Shown here piece after piece: positions 11,905-24,689 of a DNA stretch of 64,000 nucleotides; position 1 is the first letter of the stretch; every line of letters begins with the position of its first letter. The stretch is from Eonycteris spelaea (Eukaryota > Chordata > Mammalia > Chiroptera > Pteropodidae). The notes below the pieces were generated by a model that saw only the letters and a program-made list of their open reading frames with translations, was not told the origin of the DNA and did no database searches. The stretch spans positions 4,340,001 through 4,404,000 of the forward strand of contig PUFA01000105.1 of the NCBI GenBank assembly GCA_003508835.1, written 5' to 3'. Both the position numbers and the translations under genes were made by a program.

Positions 11905-14724
11905 ATAATATCAATGTTAAAGAATGGATGGAGAAATTAAATGAGATTTATATGGAGAAAGTTTCTAGAACTTGCTGTTGTCATTTATTTTATTTAAATT
12001 TAATATCCCTAAGAACGTGCTTTTAAATTTAATAAAATGTGATCTTTTGGGGATACTACTGTATCAGTAAACTTGTTCCACTTTTGATGTTGGCTGCTAG
12101 ATATTCTGTTGTCCATTTTACAATCAGTACTCCTTTATTTTTTTCTTTCTCTTTTTTTCTTTTCCTTTTTCTTTTTCTTTTCTTTTCTTTTTTTATTCTA
12201 ATATGCATGTTTTTATTTGTTAGGTCTCCTAGTTTATTTTGGGAGGATGCCGATCATTGATTAGTTCGTACCCATTGATCGAAATCATCCTCTGTGCTAT
12301 TCTTTATATGAACTATCAAATGAAGACTTGAGAAATAACGCAAATTGTAAAATAAAGATAACCCCCAATAATATTTACAAAATCATGAGTAGTTCTTCGA
12401 TTTGAGCTTCTCCCTTTATCAAACCACCATGTATGTGCATACTCACTATTCTAATAATCACAACCAAACTAGGAAAAGTAGAACAACTACTATTATTCCT
12501 GATTATGGAATTATAAATAGATTCGTAGATCTGTATAAAGATATAGAGATGTTTAAATACAAATACATATGCGTTTAACAAAACTGAACATTGTAGTATT
12601 TAGTAAGCTACACAACACGAAAATAATATTAAATAAAATATTTTAAAATAATGGAGATTACAAAATATAATTGTTTAAGGAAGATAGAATTGTTTTTTAA
12701 CTTACTGAGTGAAAATATATTTATCTAATACCTTAACAATGTAGTTAGAATTAAATATAAATAAATATATACACACTATTACATATATTTTATTTAAGTA
12801 GTATTTTGCATTTTGTGGAGTAATGTATAGGTGGAAGTGATGATAGTTGTATTATGAGAAATTTAAATAAAATAAATACCATAGTTTTTGAAGTACTCAG
12901 ACCATTATAAAATAAATGTTTCGATGACTAAACACTTTTAAAAACAACACGCTTAAACACTATACTGTAACAACCATTATTTGTATGTAGAACTTATTTT
13001 AAGATATAAATATTTTACCTGCCCTAGAGTGCTAGTCAAATAGAGATAATTATTGGCCCAATTTAAATGAATGTGATACAAAGGAAAACAATGCTACCCT
13101 CATTATCACTTAAAATTTTCTTCTTTGTTTAATGTTCCTTTATTGCTCAAGCATACATATTTCCTCCTGATGATAAAGTAGAAAATGTGTTAGAAATTAT
13201 TTAAATCATGTATACATATTTTATATAATATCCAAAATACAGCCATAAAGTTTTCCTAGGATAATATTATTAAGGATATTTTGATCATTTATTTAATAGT
13301 TCAAACACTACTTTTTACAATTTATATTTTATTCAAGGAATAGGACAGTTATTCTTGCTTTAATTTTTCCTAAAATAAGTATTTTTTTGTTAAAACACAT
13401 AATTTACAATAAATTTATAACAAATCTAATATTGTTACAATTTTATGAGTAGTATTATACTAGAAATGAAAAAAGATGTACATATATTAAACATTTTCTA
13501 AAAATAGTAAAAAATGACCTCTAGTAGTGGCTGTATGATAACAGTAAACAATATAAACAGTCATCCACATGAAAATATAATGCCACAAATGTCACACAAA
13601 ACACAACCCACTTTTATAACTCAATCAGTTAAATCAAAAAAAAAAAAAAGGTAATCTTCATAGGTCAAAATCAAAGAAACTGTGAGAATCTAAAATTGTA
13701 AACAGTCTCTGAAACCACTAAGCATTGGCCAAAGCTAATGTTTTCAGTTATTTTAGGCAAAAAGCCCATGGTAAACAAGTGTCTAAAAACTCTTAACTAA
13801 TATTGAGACTTCCAGAAGCCATAACCACAATGAACTAGAAATAAATGTACTTTTCAGAGGAAGCCAGAAGTCAACTGTTTATCCCAATCTTGGCAGTAAG
13901 TGCAGTAAGAAGAAAATACTCTTAAAGATAATAATTGCCAACTGTCTCCCCACAGAGATTTTGGCTCTAATTTACATGACAGCTACACTATTAAAAAAAA
14001 AATAAAAAAGAAGAAATAAAAAGAAAATGATGATTTTATTTTAAATGAGACTTGGGATGTTAGCAACCCCCAGGCACCCGAACAAAGCAACCGCTACACA
14101 AGTTTTCTTTACAGACTTTAACTTAGAGCTCTAAACAGTCGCACAGAAGTTTCATCAAATATAACTCCAAATAAAAAAAATCGTTTTTCATATAATAGCA
14201 CAAGAGAACTTGGGAACCAAGAGAACAAGAAATAGAGTAATCATATCTGAAAATAAACAATATCAAATAATACTCTTTATATAAAGAAAAAGGTTTTAAA
14301 CATGTGCCAGAAAAAAAAAGGGTTATAAAAATAAAACCAGCAGCTTTTAAAATTAAATAGAAATTACGGAGTTTATACAGAGTATGTATATGTGTGTATT
14401 TGTATCCTAGTGGAACAGTACATATACATAAACTGTTTCACCAGGAAATTGATAGTGTAGGTATATAGCCTTGCCCAGTATTTCTAAATCAAATCCTTTC
14501 AGAAAGGAGACTATGAAAGTGAAATTTTATAATGGTCTTGAGTGGATTCTCAAGCATTCTTAAAGCCACCTCCTTAGGCTTTGACAGGTCCTCTGGAATT
14601 TAACAAACTTTGTTTTTCTACTAAGCAATAGATTTTGGTGTGAATAAAATATGTAGTTGCAAAATGGACAAATAATACCAGTTTAGTGGTTGAAAAGTTA
14701 ATTTTATTATGTTCATGAAATAAT
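11905..14724. other. Unassigned, very AT-rich DNA
   Basis: No gene or recognised transposon. A pyrimidine-rich (TTTTC)-like tract lies at 12132-12197 and gives a phenylalanine-rich frame by chance. A-runs occur near 13636-13649 and 13993-14000. A short richer segment near 14040-14160 is non-repetitive by eye. Confidence 0.55.
12132..12197. repeat. (TTTTC)n pyrimidine-rich simple repeat
   Basis: A run of T-blocks separated by single C bases, almost without purines for about 65 bases. Confidence 0.9.
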
Positions 14725-14965
14725 AATAATTCTACTAACAATAGCTTTCATGCTTATGCATTTTTGGTGTGCCAGAGGCTTTTTTGTGCGCTTTCCAAGA
14801 ATTAAATGACTGGTTTCATGCAAACACCTTGTCAGACAGACACTATAATTATCCCCATTTTACAGACAAGAGAATTTTACAGACAAGAAAACAAAACACT
14901 GCTGTTTGTAACCTGCCCAGAGTCACACAGTTAATAGAAGCAAAGGTCATGATGCAAACCTGTTG
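14725..14965 (-). mobile_element. MIR SINE, antisense, nearly full length
   Basis: The plus strand has the complement of MIR: 'attatccccattttacaga', then 'gtaacctgcccagagtcac' and 'acagttaatag'. The MIR core and flanks span about 240 bases. Within it, 'ttttacagacaagagaa' and 'ttttacagacaagaaaa' sit side by side at 14859-14892, a small internal duplication. The 73-codon frame 14769-14990 is inside the SINE and not a gene. Confidence 0.9.
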
Positions 14966-15965
14966 CTTAGTCATAACTTTACATTTTTAACAATAAATCG
15001 GTTTGGAAAATGGATACTCTGACTGCATTTGGTCAAATGAGCCTTTAACAGCATTTGTTAAACATCTGATAGCTGGGTCTTTTCCCTGAAAAGGAAGACT
15101 ATTAATTCCTATGACCTCATAATGTACTGTAAAATGTCACTGCTATCATATGTGGAAATATATGTAGGGATTATGTCATACACGACATGATATTCGGTAA
15201 CTGTTTGTTGTCTTCCTGTGTTGCTTTTTGAGAATTTTGGCAAATTTGCAATCATGATTGCAGCGGTTCTTCTAATAAATTAAAAATGTCACAAGTAAAG
15301 ATTTTAAATACTTAATTTTTTCACACATTAAGAATTTGTTTATCTATACAATAAACTCAGGAACTATTTTTGGTTTTGAAACTTGAAAGTAGTTAAATAA
15401 GTCTGGGAAATTTTCAGTACTAAGAATTCAAAGGTGTACAACGAGTTAGGTAGCATTGTTATGTTTTACATTCATTATGTCAGGTAAAACTATATAACGT
15501 CTGTAGTATATGCAAGTGAATGTCATTATAAAAATTATTTATAAGACCGATCAACTATAATGCATTCATAAAGTATTTGCTTTTATGAATTGGATAGTTG
15601 TGCATAACTTGTTTAAAAGAGTGATCAGATATTCATATAACAGTCAATTGTTCTTGACTTGAACAAGGTAATATGAGACGATGTTTGTTTACTAAGCCTA
15701 TAGTTTTAAAATAAGTGGCTATGTATTTTTATAAAATAAATTAAATTTAAATTTATTTTTAAATAAAATTACTTATCTAAAACATACCTACGTATTATTA
15801 AGTCATCTTTATGTATTAGTGCGTTTTAATCTCTTTTAGATTTTTTCATTCCTTCTGGGCTTGTTATCATTATATGAAGAATTTGACCCAGTTAGTGTAC
15901 TTGAGTAGCATCCAGCTCCCTGAGATGTTTCTAAAGCAGAAAGCTGTTTGAAAAAATAGAGACAT
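14966..15965. other. Unassigned AT-rich DNA
   Basis: No recognised repeat or gene. An AT-only, partly palindromic block lies near 15735-15775. Confidence 0.55.
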
Positions 15966-16095
15966 GGAAGGAATTAATATGTATTCAGCACCTGTAATGT
16001 GTCCAACACTTGGCTTACTTTATTTAATTGAATCTTAATAAAATCTTAATAAAGCCACAGAAACAATTGTGGCTCAGAAAGGGTAAGTGATATTT
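15966..16095 (-). mobile_element. MIR SINE fragment, antisense
   Basis: 'tattcagcacctgtaatgtg' and 'gtggctcagaaagggtaag' correspond to the complement of MIR ('tattgagcacttactatgtg', 'aggctcagagaggttaag'). The middle is shortened and carries a repeated 'aaatcttaataaa' word. Confidence 0.65.
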
Positions 16096-16099
16096 ATTT

Positions 16100-16215
16100 A
16101 ATCATTAAGAATTTATTGAGGGCCAAGTATATGCCAGACATTCCTTATTTCAGACACTTGGAATACGCTAGTTAACGGAAAAAATAAATTCTCCATATTT
16201 CAACACTATGATGCA
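16100..16215 (-). mobile_element. L2 LINE 3' tail, antisense
   Basis: 'aatttattgagggccaagta' with 'tgccagacattcc' and 'gacacttggaatacgctag' fits the complement of the L2 3' tail, which reads 'atttattgagtgcctactat', then 'gccaggcactg' and 'ggcactggggatac'. Confidence 0.6.
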
Positions 16216-16252
16216 ATATAAAATAGACAGGGCCAGGGCCAAGATTAGAAGC

Positions 16253-16409
16253 TATATATTTATATATGTATAAATATATACACACATATATATAAATATA
16301 TACACATATATATATTTATATATATAAATATATGTGTGTATATATACACATATACATATACATACATATATATACACATCTACATACACATACATACACA
16401 CACATATAA
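16253..16409. repeat. AT-rich (TATA/CACA) compound microsatellite
   Basis: About 157 bases made only of TA, CA, TATG and TACA words with many self-complementary blocks. The 85-codon frame that starts here is an artefact of the repeat. Confidence 0.93.
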
Positions 16410-16504
16410 TGGAACAAATATTTTATCTTTTTGATGACAAAAGAAATATTCTTAAGGAGTCACTTACCCTTTTGCAAAATGACAAAAAAAAACAAACAAA
16501 ACAA

Positions 16505-16625
16505 TTACCAATTATATATTTACCTATTATGTGTCAGATACTGGGGTACTGGTTGGTGAAGACATTATACAAGGCATCTCTTATAGTCTAGGAAGGGAAA
16601 TAGCTCATGAAGAACTCAGCACGGT
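16505..16625 (-). mobile_element. L2 LINE 3' tail, antisense
   Basis: 'cctattatgtgtcagatac' with 'ggggtactggttggtgaag' and a later 'tatagtctaggaaggg' follow the complement of the L2 3' tail in order. Confidence 0.65.
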
Positions 16626-17004
16626 CATCAAAAATTTCATACTCATTCCATCACTTTTCTCTGTTGTCTCTACTATAACAGATACCCCTTACAGTCTAAA
16701 GATGACTGTTAGTATTAACCAGAGTTACAAGGTTTTTCATGCACTTTCTGTGAGAGGGTAGAAAATGGAGAAGGAAAGATGTGAAGAGAAAGAAGAGAGG
16801 AAGAAGGAGATTGGAGGTGGATAGAGCAGGCTGAAGGGAGTGAGAAGGAGACTCTACTCTTAAATATAATTTCCACATTTAACTCTAATTATATCAACTT
16901 AAACCACACAAACGCTGGATAAATACCTATCTTTAGGATAATGCCACATGCTATTGTTTTATAACTGTCACAGTTCCTGGGATGTCCATACTTGGTTATC
17001 AGAT

Positions 17005-17226
17005 CGGAGTTTCTCAATCTTGGCACTGTTGGTATTTTGAGTCTGATAATTCTTTGTTAAGGGAGGGTTGTTATGGAGTGTATTGCAGGATATTTATCAG
17101 CATCCCTGACCTCTGCCTATCGTATGCCAGTAATGAATGCTCCCAAGTTGTGACAATGAAAAAGGTCTTCAGACATTACCAAAAATTCCGTAGAGGGTAA
17201 AATTACCCTTGGTTGGGAACCATTAG
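17005..17226. mobile_element. MER5A-type hAT-Charlie element, close to full length
   Basis: The sequence starts with 'gtttctcaatcttggcactg' and ends with 'cttggttgggaacc', the two inverted ends expected of MER5A ('gtttctcaacctcggcac' and 'ggttgagaaccactg'). Internal blocks 'gataattctttgtta', 'tatcagcatccctgacctc' and 'cttcagacattacc' are in the right order. MER5A is a short non-autonomous DNA transposon with no coding capacity. The 72-codon frame 16982-17200 lies within it and is not a gene. Confidence 0.93.
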
Positions 17227-17239
17227 TATTGGAATAATC

Positions 17240-17425
17240 AAAACTTAGAGCTGGGGAAGACAGGACAGGTGGTAAGAGTCAGCCAGAATGTCAATAATAG
17301 AGGTCTTATTCCTATTTTGCTGTATAAGAACCTGAGATTCAAATAGGTTAAGAATCTTGTTGTGGTTAGACAACTAGTAATCTGATTGCTTGAATATGAA
17401 ACTAATATTCGATTGACTTTTATGT
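17240..17425 (-). mobile_element. MIR SINE fragment, antisense
   Basis: 'attttgctgtataagaacct' then 'aggttaagaatcttgttgtg' and 'gacaactagtaatctga' track the complement of the MIR core. It is strongly diverged. Confidence 0.5.
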
Positions 17426-17795
17426 ACTTTACCTTCTTAATAGTTATTATCACTCCCTGAGTTATATATTATGTTTGAAGACATTTACACATATTACCAT
17501 ATTCTCCTTCACAGCTTCCCACAGAAATAAGCATTACTCATTGTATTTTCACAGTGAGGTGATTGCTGCGTGAGATAATTTAGGATACAAGGGTAACACT
17601 GTCAAAATCTGCCCAGGAGACGCAAAAAGACTGCTAAAGAAGATGATAGTTTCTGAGACTAGAGGAATATATAAGCATGACCTAGAAACATCCAAAGAGG
17701 GCACACCAAAAAGGGGATCTGGCATTAACAAATGGACACAGTTGCGAGTAAGTGTTTGATTAAGGAATTATAATAATTTTAGCTTTATCATAGCT
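17426..17795. other. Unassigned DNA
   Basis: Nothing recognised with confidence. The first 130 bases might be another very decayed MIR, but the match is too weak to call. Confidence 0.45.
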
Positions 17796-17799
17796 GAGG

Positions 17800-18150
17800 T
17801 GTCTGGAAGAGTCAGAATGTAAAACCACTTACATCATTGTAATGGATTTAGATACTATCCAGTTAATGGTAAAGAGTCGTTGAAAGACTGTGACCAAAAA
17901 TTTAGTAACAGTACTGAGTTGGAAAATCACTTCAACAATATGGTGGAAATTAGATTTGTAAAGAATGTGGGGATTATTTGAGACAGAGAAAAATAAGGGA
18001 GTCCAGGCAACATTGGGTGAAAAATGATGAGCACCTAAACTCAAACAACATCAATGGCTTTGAAGAAAAAGTCAAGTTCTAGATAGATTTAGAAATAAGA
18101 TCTAAAAGAGATGTTAATTGATTTAAAATAGTAAAAGATAAAAATAGTGG
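17800..18150 (-). mobile_element. L2 LINE fragment, antisense
   Basis: 'gttgaaagactgtgacc' and 'agggagtccaggcaacat', followed by an AT-decayed stretch with 'agatctaaaagagatg', align in order with the complement of L2 ('ttttgagcaggggagtgac', 'gtaatccaggcgagag'). Divergence is high. Confidence 0.55.
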
Positions 18151-18154
18151 CAGA

Positions 18155-19280
18155 AGTTTTTGACTAACCACTTCGTTGGTACAATGCACTCATAATGGAA
18201 CAACTAGGGGGAAAAAAGAGGAAAAAAACCAAGATGGATAGAAGAAAGGTGGCTCAAGAAGGCACAAAAGATATAGATAATAAACGGAAGAAATAGAAGA
18301 CTAATCTTAAGATGTTTGTCTTGTTTCATTTCAAACACTATCTTTTAACTGTCTCGCTAATTTTTGGAAAAAAATCTATTTTAGTTAACATTTATGCTGT
18401 TCTATAAATACATACATACACATATATATTTGATTAAGTGTATGTAATTATAAAATAATATATAATTGCCTGCCTAGGCTTTTGCTCAAATGTCTACGTG
18501 TCTGTCACATAGAAAGTTCTCATTAATTAATTAGAATTTAATGATCTAAAACATTGGCAAATTAAATATATTAATACCTGTATTTTTAGGGCATTAACTT
18601 TTTAAAAAGTATATGATCTATTTAGGAAGACAGATTATAATTAAAAGATAATTTTAAGATAGCAAGTAACATGCAAATATACTGATATTGTATAATACTC
18701 AGTGTATACGTATATAAATATAAAATGTAAATATATGGAACTGAGACCACTGAAGAAATGCCCTTATATTATAAAGCAAAAGTTGGGATTTGAAGTGAAG
18801 CCCAGAATACCTCATGCTATTTTTGTCTCTCTCCTCTTGAATTAACAATAAACTTAAATATTTTTAGAGGCAAGTCAGAAAGGGAAAGAAGTTATTTCAT
18901 TAGTCAAGTATAAAGCACATTTGATGCTTACTTTTATGGTCTTCTCTTCCTGAAAATGTTTAAAGATAGAGTGAAAAGTTGCCATTTAAATGCATAACAC
19001 AAATTAATAAATGTGAGATTCACTATTTCTCCAGCCTTCTTTCCTTCCTTTATTTCTCCGATAGCAATGTACTGCAAAATGGGTTGATCTTTCATTAGCC
19101 CTATATGGCAGAACATGGCAACTTGATTTTAGAAAGTTACACAGAAAAAGCTTTAATGTATAAGAAAAAAATGCATATATATCTAAATATACTTTATGTT
19201 TAATTTGATCACTGCATTTTATCAGCGTACACTATATCATTAAATTACAATGGATATTAAGGCTACACTGAATAATGCAC
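18155..19280. other. Unassigned AT-rich DNA
   Basis: No gene or recognised transposon. Short TA/CA runs occur near 18405-18430 and 18700-18730. Confidence 0.55.
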
Positions 19281-19284
19281 TCAT

Positions 19285-19800
19285 TTTTTAGCTAATATCT
19301 GCTTAGGGCTAAAATATTGGACAGACCCAGTCTCTATCTTAAGAATTTGATACTATAAGAAGAACCTGAAAAATAAAAACAACACGCACAACACACACAC
19401 ACACACACACACCACCACCACCAACCAACAACAATGTAGCCTAAATGAAGTGAACTAAGAAGTTTGCGTTAAAGTTGCAAGGGCAAAATCATAAAGAGCC
19501 CATTAGGTTAGGCAAACAATTTAAGATAATATTCTTAGTTCAATCAGCAAAGACTAAAATATTTCCAATGAGAGAATTAAAGTAATTTTTAAAAAATTGC
19601 TATTAGGTTGCAAAGAGGTTGGAAGAATATGAGAGAAAATAGGAAAACCGCTTAGAAACACATCGGATACTAAATTAAGAGACTATGGAGATTTGAACCA
19701 GGTAGTTGGCACTGTAAATGGAGTGAAATCTACAGATTAAAGATACACGTGCTCAGTAAAATTGACAGAACTCTGTTTCTATATAAGAATAAGAAAGAGA
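19285..19800 (-). mobile_element. L2 LINE fragment, antisense, interrupted by a microsatellite
   Basis: Downstream of the CA/CCA repeat, 'tcataaagagcccattaggt' and the later 'gaaccaggtagttggcactg' fall at the expected spacing of the complement of L2. The part before the repeat ('cagacccagtctctatctt') resembles the L2 tail complement. The repeat appears to have grown inside the L2 copy. Confidence 0.5.
19391..19432. repeat. (CA)n followed by (CCA)n microsatellite
   Basis: About 11 CA units change directly into CCA/CCAA units, a compound repeat of about 42 bases. Confidence 0.95.
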
Positions 19801-21535
19801 GAAAAGTAGTGAAAACTCCAGAATTTCTCTTATATGCAAATAAGCATTGGGTACTCTTTACTGCAATTAGGAAATATTAAGTGTTTAATTTTGAACGCTA
19901 TGACACATCCTAAGAAAGATTCAAATGGGCATACCAGTTATAGGAATTTCAGTGTAGAGAGAGAGAGAGAGGAAAAACCAGGAAAGGGATGTGTCACAGG
20001 AGCTGAGAGGATGAAATTTTAAGGAGAAGCCAAACTAGTTGCATGTTTAATTTTTTAAAAAATGAATAATACTGGTAAAGTTCCAGAAAGAAATTCCACA
20101 AAAACTTCCTAACAACCTGGAAAAGATAGTGTTGGGATGTTAGAGCAGTATTATGTAAATAAAGCCTTGGAAAGATCTGGGATATAATTTTTAAAGGGGA
20201 ACCATCACTCTAGGAATAAACTAATCCAGACTCCCATAACTTCCTCTGGGTACTTTATGAACTACAAGTAAACCCTTATTCCAGTAGTGAGGAAGACTTT
20301 CTGGAAGTCCTTAAAAATACTTTTAAAAATTTTATCAGTGAGCAGCTCTACTTCCCCTTCTCTATCTAAACTATTTTCTCTGAATTATGCACTGTGGGGG
20401 GAAAATCTCTTTCTCATTGTGCGTCAAGAAAGAGACAAGCAATAGTTAGAAATAAGTTTCCACTAATCGTTCTTTTGAAATATTTCCTGTTCCTATATTC
20501 AATGTGTTTCACAAAACAGCAGCAAAGGAACTTGAGATTTTTTACTGTTAAGATGGTAAATTTCGATTTAGTACAGTGACCTAAAGAGAAAGTGCATTCC
20601 CGTAGGTGAATCCAGCCTAGTTTTTCCACTTGTGATTCGAGTTAGAGCAGAGTGTGCTCATGACTTTTGAAAGACTCTGGAAATATCTTGTAAAGAAAAC
20701 AAGTTAGGATATTGTAACCTTACGATAACGAGGCGATATTTCATTGGTTGTGTGTCTTATCATGACTTCTGGCACCCTGATATATTATGATAAAGATGTT
20801 TTGAAATTATTTAGTACATAGTTTGAACAGCGAATAAGGAAAAATTATATGTGCTTTCATACACATCATTGAATGCATGGTTCTATTTCTTATTATATGT
20901 AATTTATAGTGTTGTTATGCTTTATGCTATGATTTGCACCAAATGGTTTTGTAGCTGGTTTACGAACTGTCTAATAATCTTTAGAATGATAAATGTTAAA
21001 GTACATTAAGCATATATAAACTTCTCCCATAGTGCTTGCTATGATTGCTCTTCATATTTAAAAACTCTTGATCACCTTTTCTTATCTTGACACTCTCTTA
21101 TCTTGTTTTCTATGAATATGTCCTTCTGGGATTCTCTTCTGAAGTGTTTTTTGTTAGTCTGTCTATTTCACTTTTCACTTGCTAGATGTAAATGTCCTCC
21201 AGGGAAAAAATCTGGATTCTCATCTCATATTATGCTCATTTCCTTGGTCCATTTATGTCAATCCACGTTTTATTCTCATCACTATACATCTCTTTATTTC
21301 TGTATACCAGTAGTTCTTGTAACATTCCACATTTACGCTATATTTCATTGCTGGATGTCTATCCTAAGTTATTTCACCCATATTACAATCATAGTCAAAG
21401 AGAAATTGAACTCGTTATTCACCCTCACTACCCTTTTAAAATAAGTGTACTCTGATTTATTGTACTAGCTACCTACTTTCCCCCACATGCAGCTTGGCTC
21501 CTTCCATTTATTATTAAGTACCTTAATTTAATCTA
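19801..21535. other. Unassigned DNA
   Basis: A short GA run lies near 19956-19972. Frames at 20394-20629 (both strands) and 21103-21455 have no recognisable domain. The part at 21060-21420 might be a decayed L2 but I could not anchor it. Confidence 0.5.
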
Positions 21536-21539
21536 TATG

Positions 21540-21745
21540 CCTAGCTCTGGACTAACTGCTACACCTACTTCATTTAATTCTCACAACAACCTGGGAGATA
21601 AGTCATACTATCCCTATTATACAGATGGATAAACTGAGTTTCATATGCCTTAGATGGCATGTCTATAGCCACAAGGCTAGTAAGAGTCAGGGGCAGGATT
21701 TGAAGTCTAGTCCACATGACTCCTATGCTGGTGAATAACTCCAAA
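21540..21745 (-). mobile_element. MIR SINE, antisense
   Basis: 'catttaattctcacaacaac', 'tattatacagatggataaac' and 'cacaaggctagtaagagtc' are the complement of the MIR core and flank in the correct order and spacing. Confidence 0.9.
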
Positions 21746-21774
21746 CCTTGGCCACAAGCGTATATTTCTATCAG

Positions 21775-21905
21775 GTTGAACCTGAAATGCACACATTGTT
21801 CCCCATCATATCATCTTTCGGTGGCTCCCTGAGTGCCCTCAGGATTCTACGTAACTCCTTGGACTAAAAGGTAATTCAGGATTAAGTTTGAAACAGTCTG
21901 TTTCT
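21775..21905 (+). mobile_element. L2 LINE fragment, sense
   Basis: 'ggtggctccctgagtgccct' and 'ctacgtaactccttgg' match the L2 block recalled as 'agtggctccccattgcc' followed by 'caaactccttag'. Short and diverged. Confidence 0.5.
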
Positions 21906-24685
21906 AAAAGATAAATATGAAATGCTTTGATATTAAGCTAACCTACAGAATAATAAAGGTTGACACTCCTCTTGGAGTCTTCAAGGGGGCCAGCTAAATA
22001 GGACCCCTATTCCTCACCTGAGCTGTAACTAATTTCAACAACGACAAACAGAGGCTTTTCTTTTTTCCCCCACTGATCAGAGCAAGGTCGGAAGATGTGG
22101 TTTTAGATTTGTGAGCCTGATGGTCTTAAAAATCCTGACCACAAAATTAGCCCAGTGCAGCCCAGCAGTGCCGAAGTTCTTCTTCAACAGAATCAAAGTT
22201 CGTGCAGGAGAGCTGGGCCAGGTCACTGCTGGCAGATGGGCGAATCTCCAGGGAAAACGAGTGGAGCTGTGATAACGTTGCTGGATTATACTTTATACAT
22301 TTAGCAACAAGATAAAGAACTCTACTCCTCAAGAGTGGAGCAGGTAGAATTGAGAGAGGGTGAGGTGAATCACTTCTCATGGAAACCAAGAACTGGAAAA
22401 GACTAGCACTCGCATCCCCCTTTCCCCAGCTGAATCTCTGACACCTTCCTTTTTTGGCGTGCATCAGACCCACTCTGTCACTTCGGCTGCCGGCTTGCCT
22501 CTCACATCTCATACGGCCTCTCGATGTTCCCTATTTCCGTCATCGAAACGGCTGCAACAACCTTTAACTGATTCTCCTGCTTCTTTACTTTCTTTTTTCT
22601 GTGTTGACTCCCTCCGTGACCTGAATACAAAGATTCATCCTCCTCAGGTCTGATGATGAAATCCCTTGATAACACAAACCCGTTCTGTTATCACATGTAG
22701 TAAAAAATCAGTCTGCGATCCAAGGTCTCCTATCCTCTGGCAGAAACCTACCTTTCCATCATTATTATTCACCGTTTGCGTCTAACAAGATTATTTATTT
22801 ATCCCTAAGCACAACCATCCATTTCCTAACACTGTGCCCTTTTATTTTTTCCCCCTGTATACCTGCCACAATACAAAAATACACAGAATTTATATTTCCA
22901 TTGAAATATGAATGCTTAATTAAGTGCCATAAGTAGTAGAAAAACAAGAGCCTGCTTTGTAACATTCAGCAAGGAGTATGGATTTCCTCGAAATGGGTTT
23001 TTATATGTATTTAGGGATTATTAAATATGAGAGCCAATATAATCAAATTAAATTGCAGTGACATTACTGATATTTGGAACAGAATATTTTATTTTCTACT
23101 CAAAGGAGAATTGATGACACACTTCTTCACTTACTCATAGCCTTATCACTTTTATTTTTCAGATAGTTTAAATTACAATAAAAATGAACTTGTAAGTTCT
23201 CTATTTGCTTCAGAAAAGAAAGGGCATTTTTTTTACACTGACTTTTTGTAGATCATCCCTGCGTACTTAATTATGACATCTTCTCTGATATTAATATATT
23301 ACCTGCTTGATTTGGGTAGTGATATTACTTCTTTAAAATTGAAATTGTAATAGAAAATACTGAACTTTTTTTTTACTATAACAAAACTATTAGTTGCCCA
23401 ATAATTATAGATTCCAGTCTATAATATTAATTCATGAGTGAAGTAAATATCTATTTTTTTCTTTTTGTTATATTTAACTAATGAAAGCAAAGGAGAGATA
23501 TCACTTGTTTTTTTTTAAAGAATATATTTTATAAGATTATCAAAGACATTTTACCTATACACCATTAAATAAGTTATTTTAATTTTTTTACAGTATTTAT
23601 CAAATGGGAAGTATTTACATAAAGAATTCATTCCCATTGAGAGTTAATTTGATCTCTGTATAACATTCTGTCCTAAAAGAATAATTGAATTCTCTTGCAT
23701 ATGCTACGTCAATTTTACCAGGTGGGCAAAGACTAATGATGTTAGATTACTTTTCGGTGGGACGGCATGAACGAAATTTGCATCAAGGGAGAAATAATTT
23801 CTTAGCCAGAGACACATGCATTGATCAGATTGTCTGTGAGTAGTTTATTCTATGTATTTATATATTTTCTTTCCATCTTGCTGTCAACTATTATTATACC
23901 ACATTTATCATCAGAATTTAAGTGAGAAAGCGACTTCCAAAGAGTGCTCGAAATGAGTTAAAGTTTGCCCACTAAATTCTTCGGCTGCTTCTGTAGCAAG
24001 CGTCCAGAAGGAAGAGTCAACCTCTCCTCATGAAAAATATAACACTATCCGAATTTATTCCCAAACCCTGCTGAGTTTTTGGTACTGTATTTGAATGAGG
24101 ATCAATGTCAGAATAATTTTCTTTTTTTCTAATTTGAGTGATGCCCCAACTACCATTTAGAATTCCTGACAAGAGAATATAACATACTTCAGCAGAACCA
24201 GCATAAGGTACAATATCAACACAAATATTTACTAATATAACACAATATACTGAACAAACAAATGATATTTAAGCATATTTGGTTGCAGTATTCACTCAGA
24301 CGTTGTATTTTTGAGAAATAGAATATGCTGGTTTTGTTATAGGTATTAATAAGTGTAGTCTCTTGGGCTGTGAAGGTAGTACTAATATCGTTGTGGATGT
24401 GCACCTAAGCATTTATTCATTGCTAAACAACTCTCCATCAGCATCTCTTGAAGTTGGGGTCACATAAATATAATGTTACGAGATGTTCTGTAGGGGGAAA
24501 AAATGAAGGGAAATACATATAAGAAATGTTACATACTTTATTTCCTTCTTAGAGATTCACCAGACAAAATATAGATGCACCAAACTAGAAGACTGGTTAA
24601 ATGGTTAAATTAATTTTTATATATTCACGGGAGAGGATTTTAGAGCCCTAGTGCCTCTACCGTGATTTCGATTTATGCTACCGTT
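21906..24685. other. Unassigned DNA, richer in G+C at 22.0-22.8 kb
   Basis: The 22030-22800 part is visibly richer in G+C and CpG than its surroundings and shows no recognised transposon. It contains a 121-codon minus-strand frame (22147-22512) without a recognisable domain, and a pyrimidine-rich part near 22560-22620. The rest is AT-rich and unassigned. Confidence 0.5.
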
Positions 24686-24689
24686 ACCT

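Noticed and set aside
12039..12260. Phe-rich frame that looks like a membrane segment
   Set aside because: The hydrophobic run is produced by the (TTTTC)n tract.
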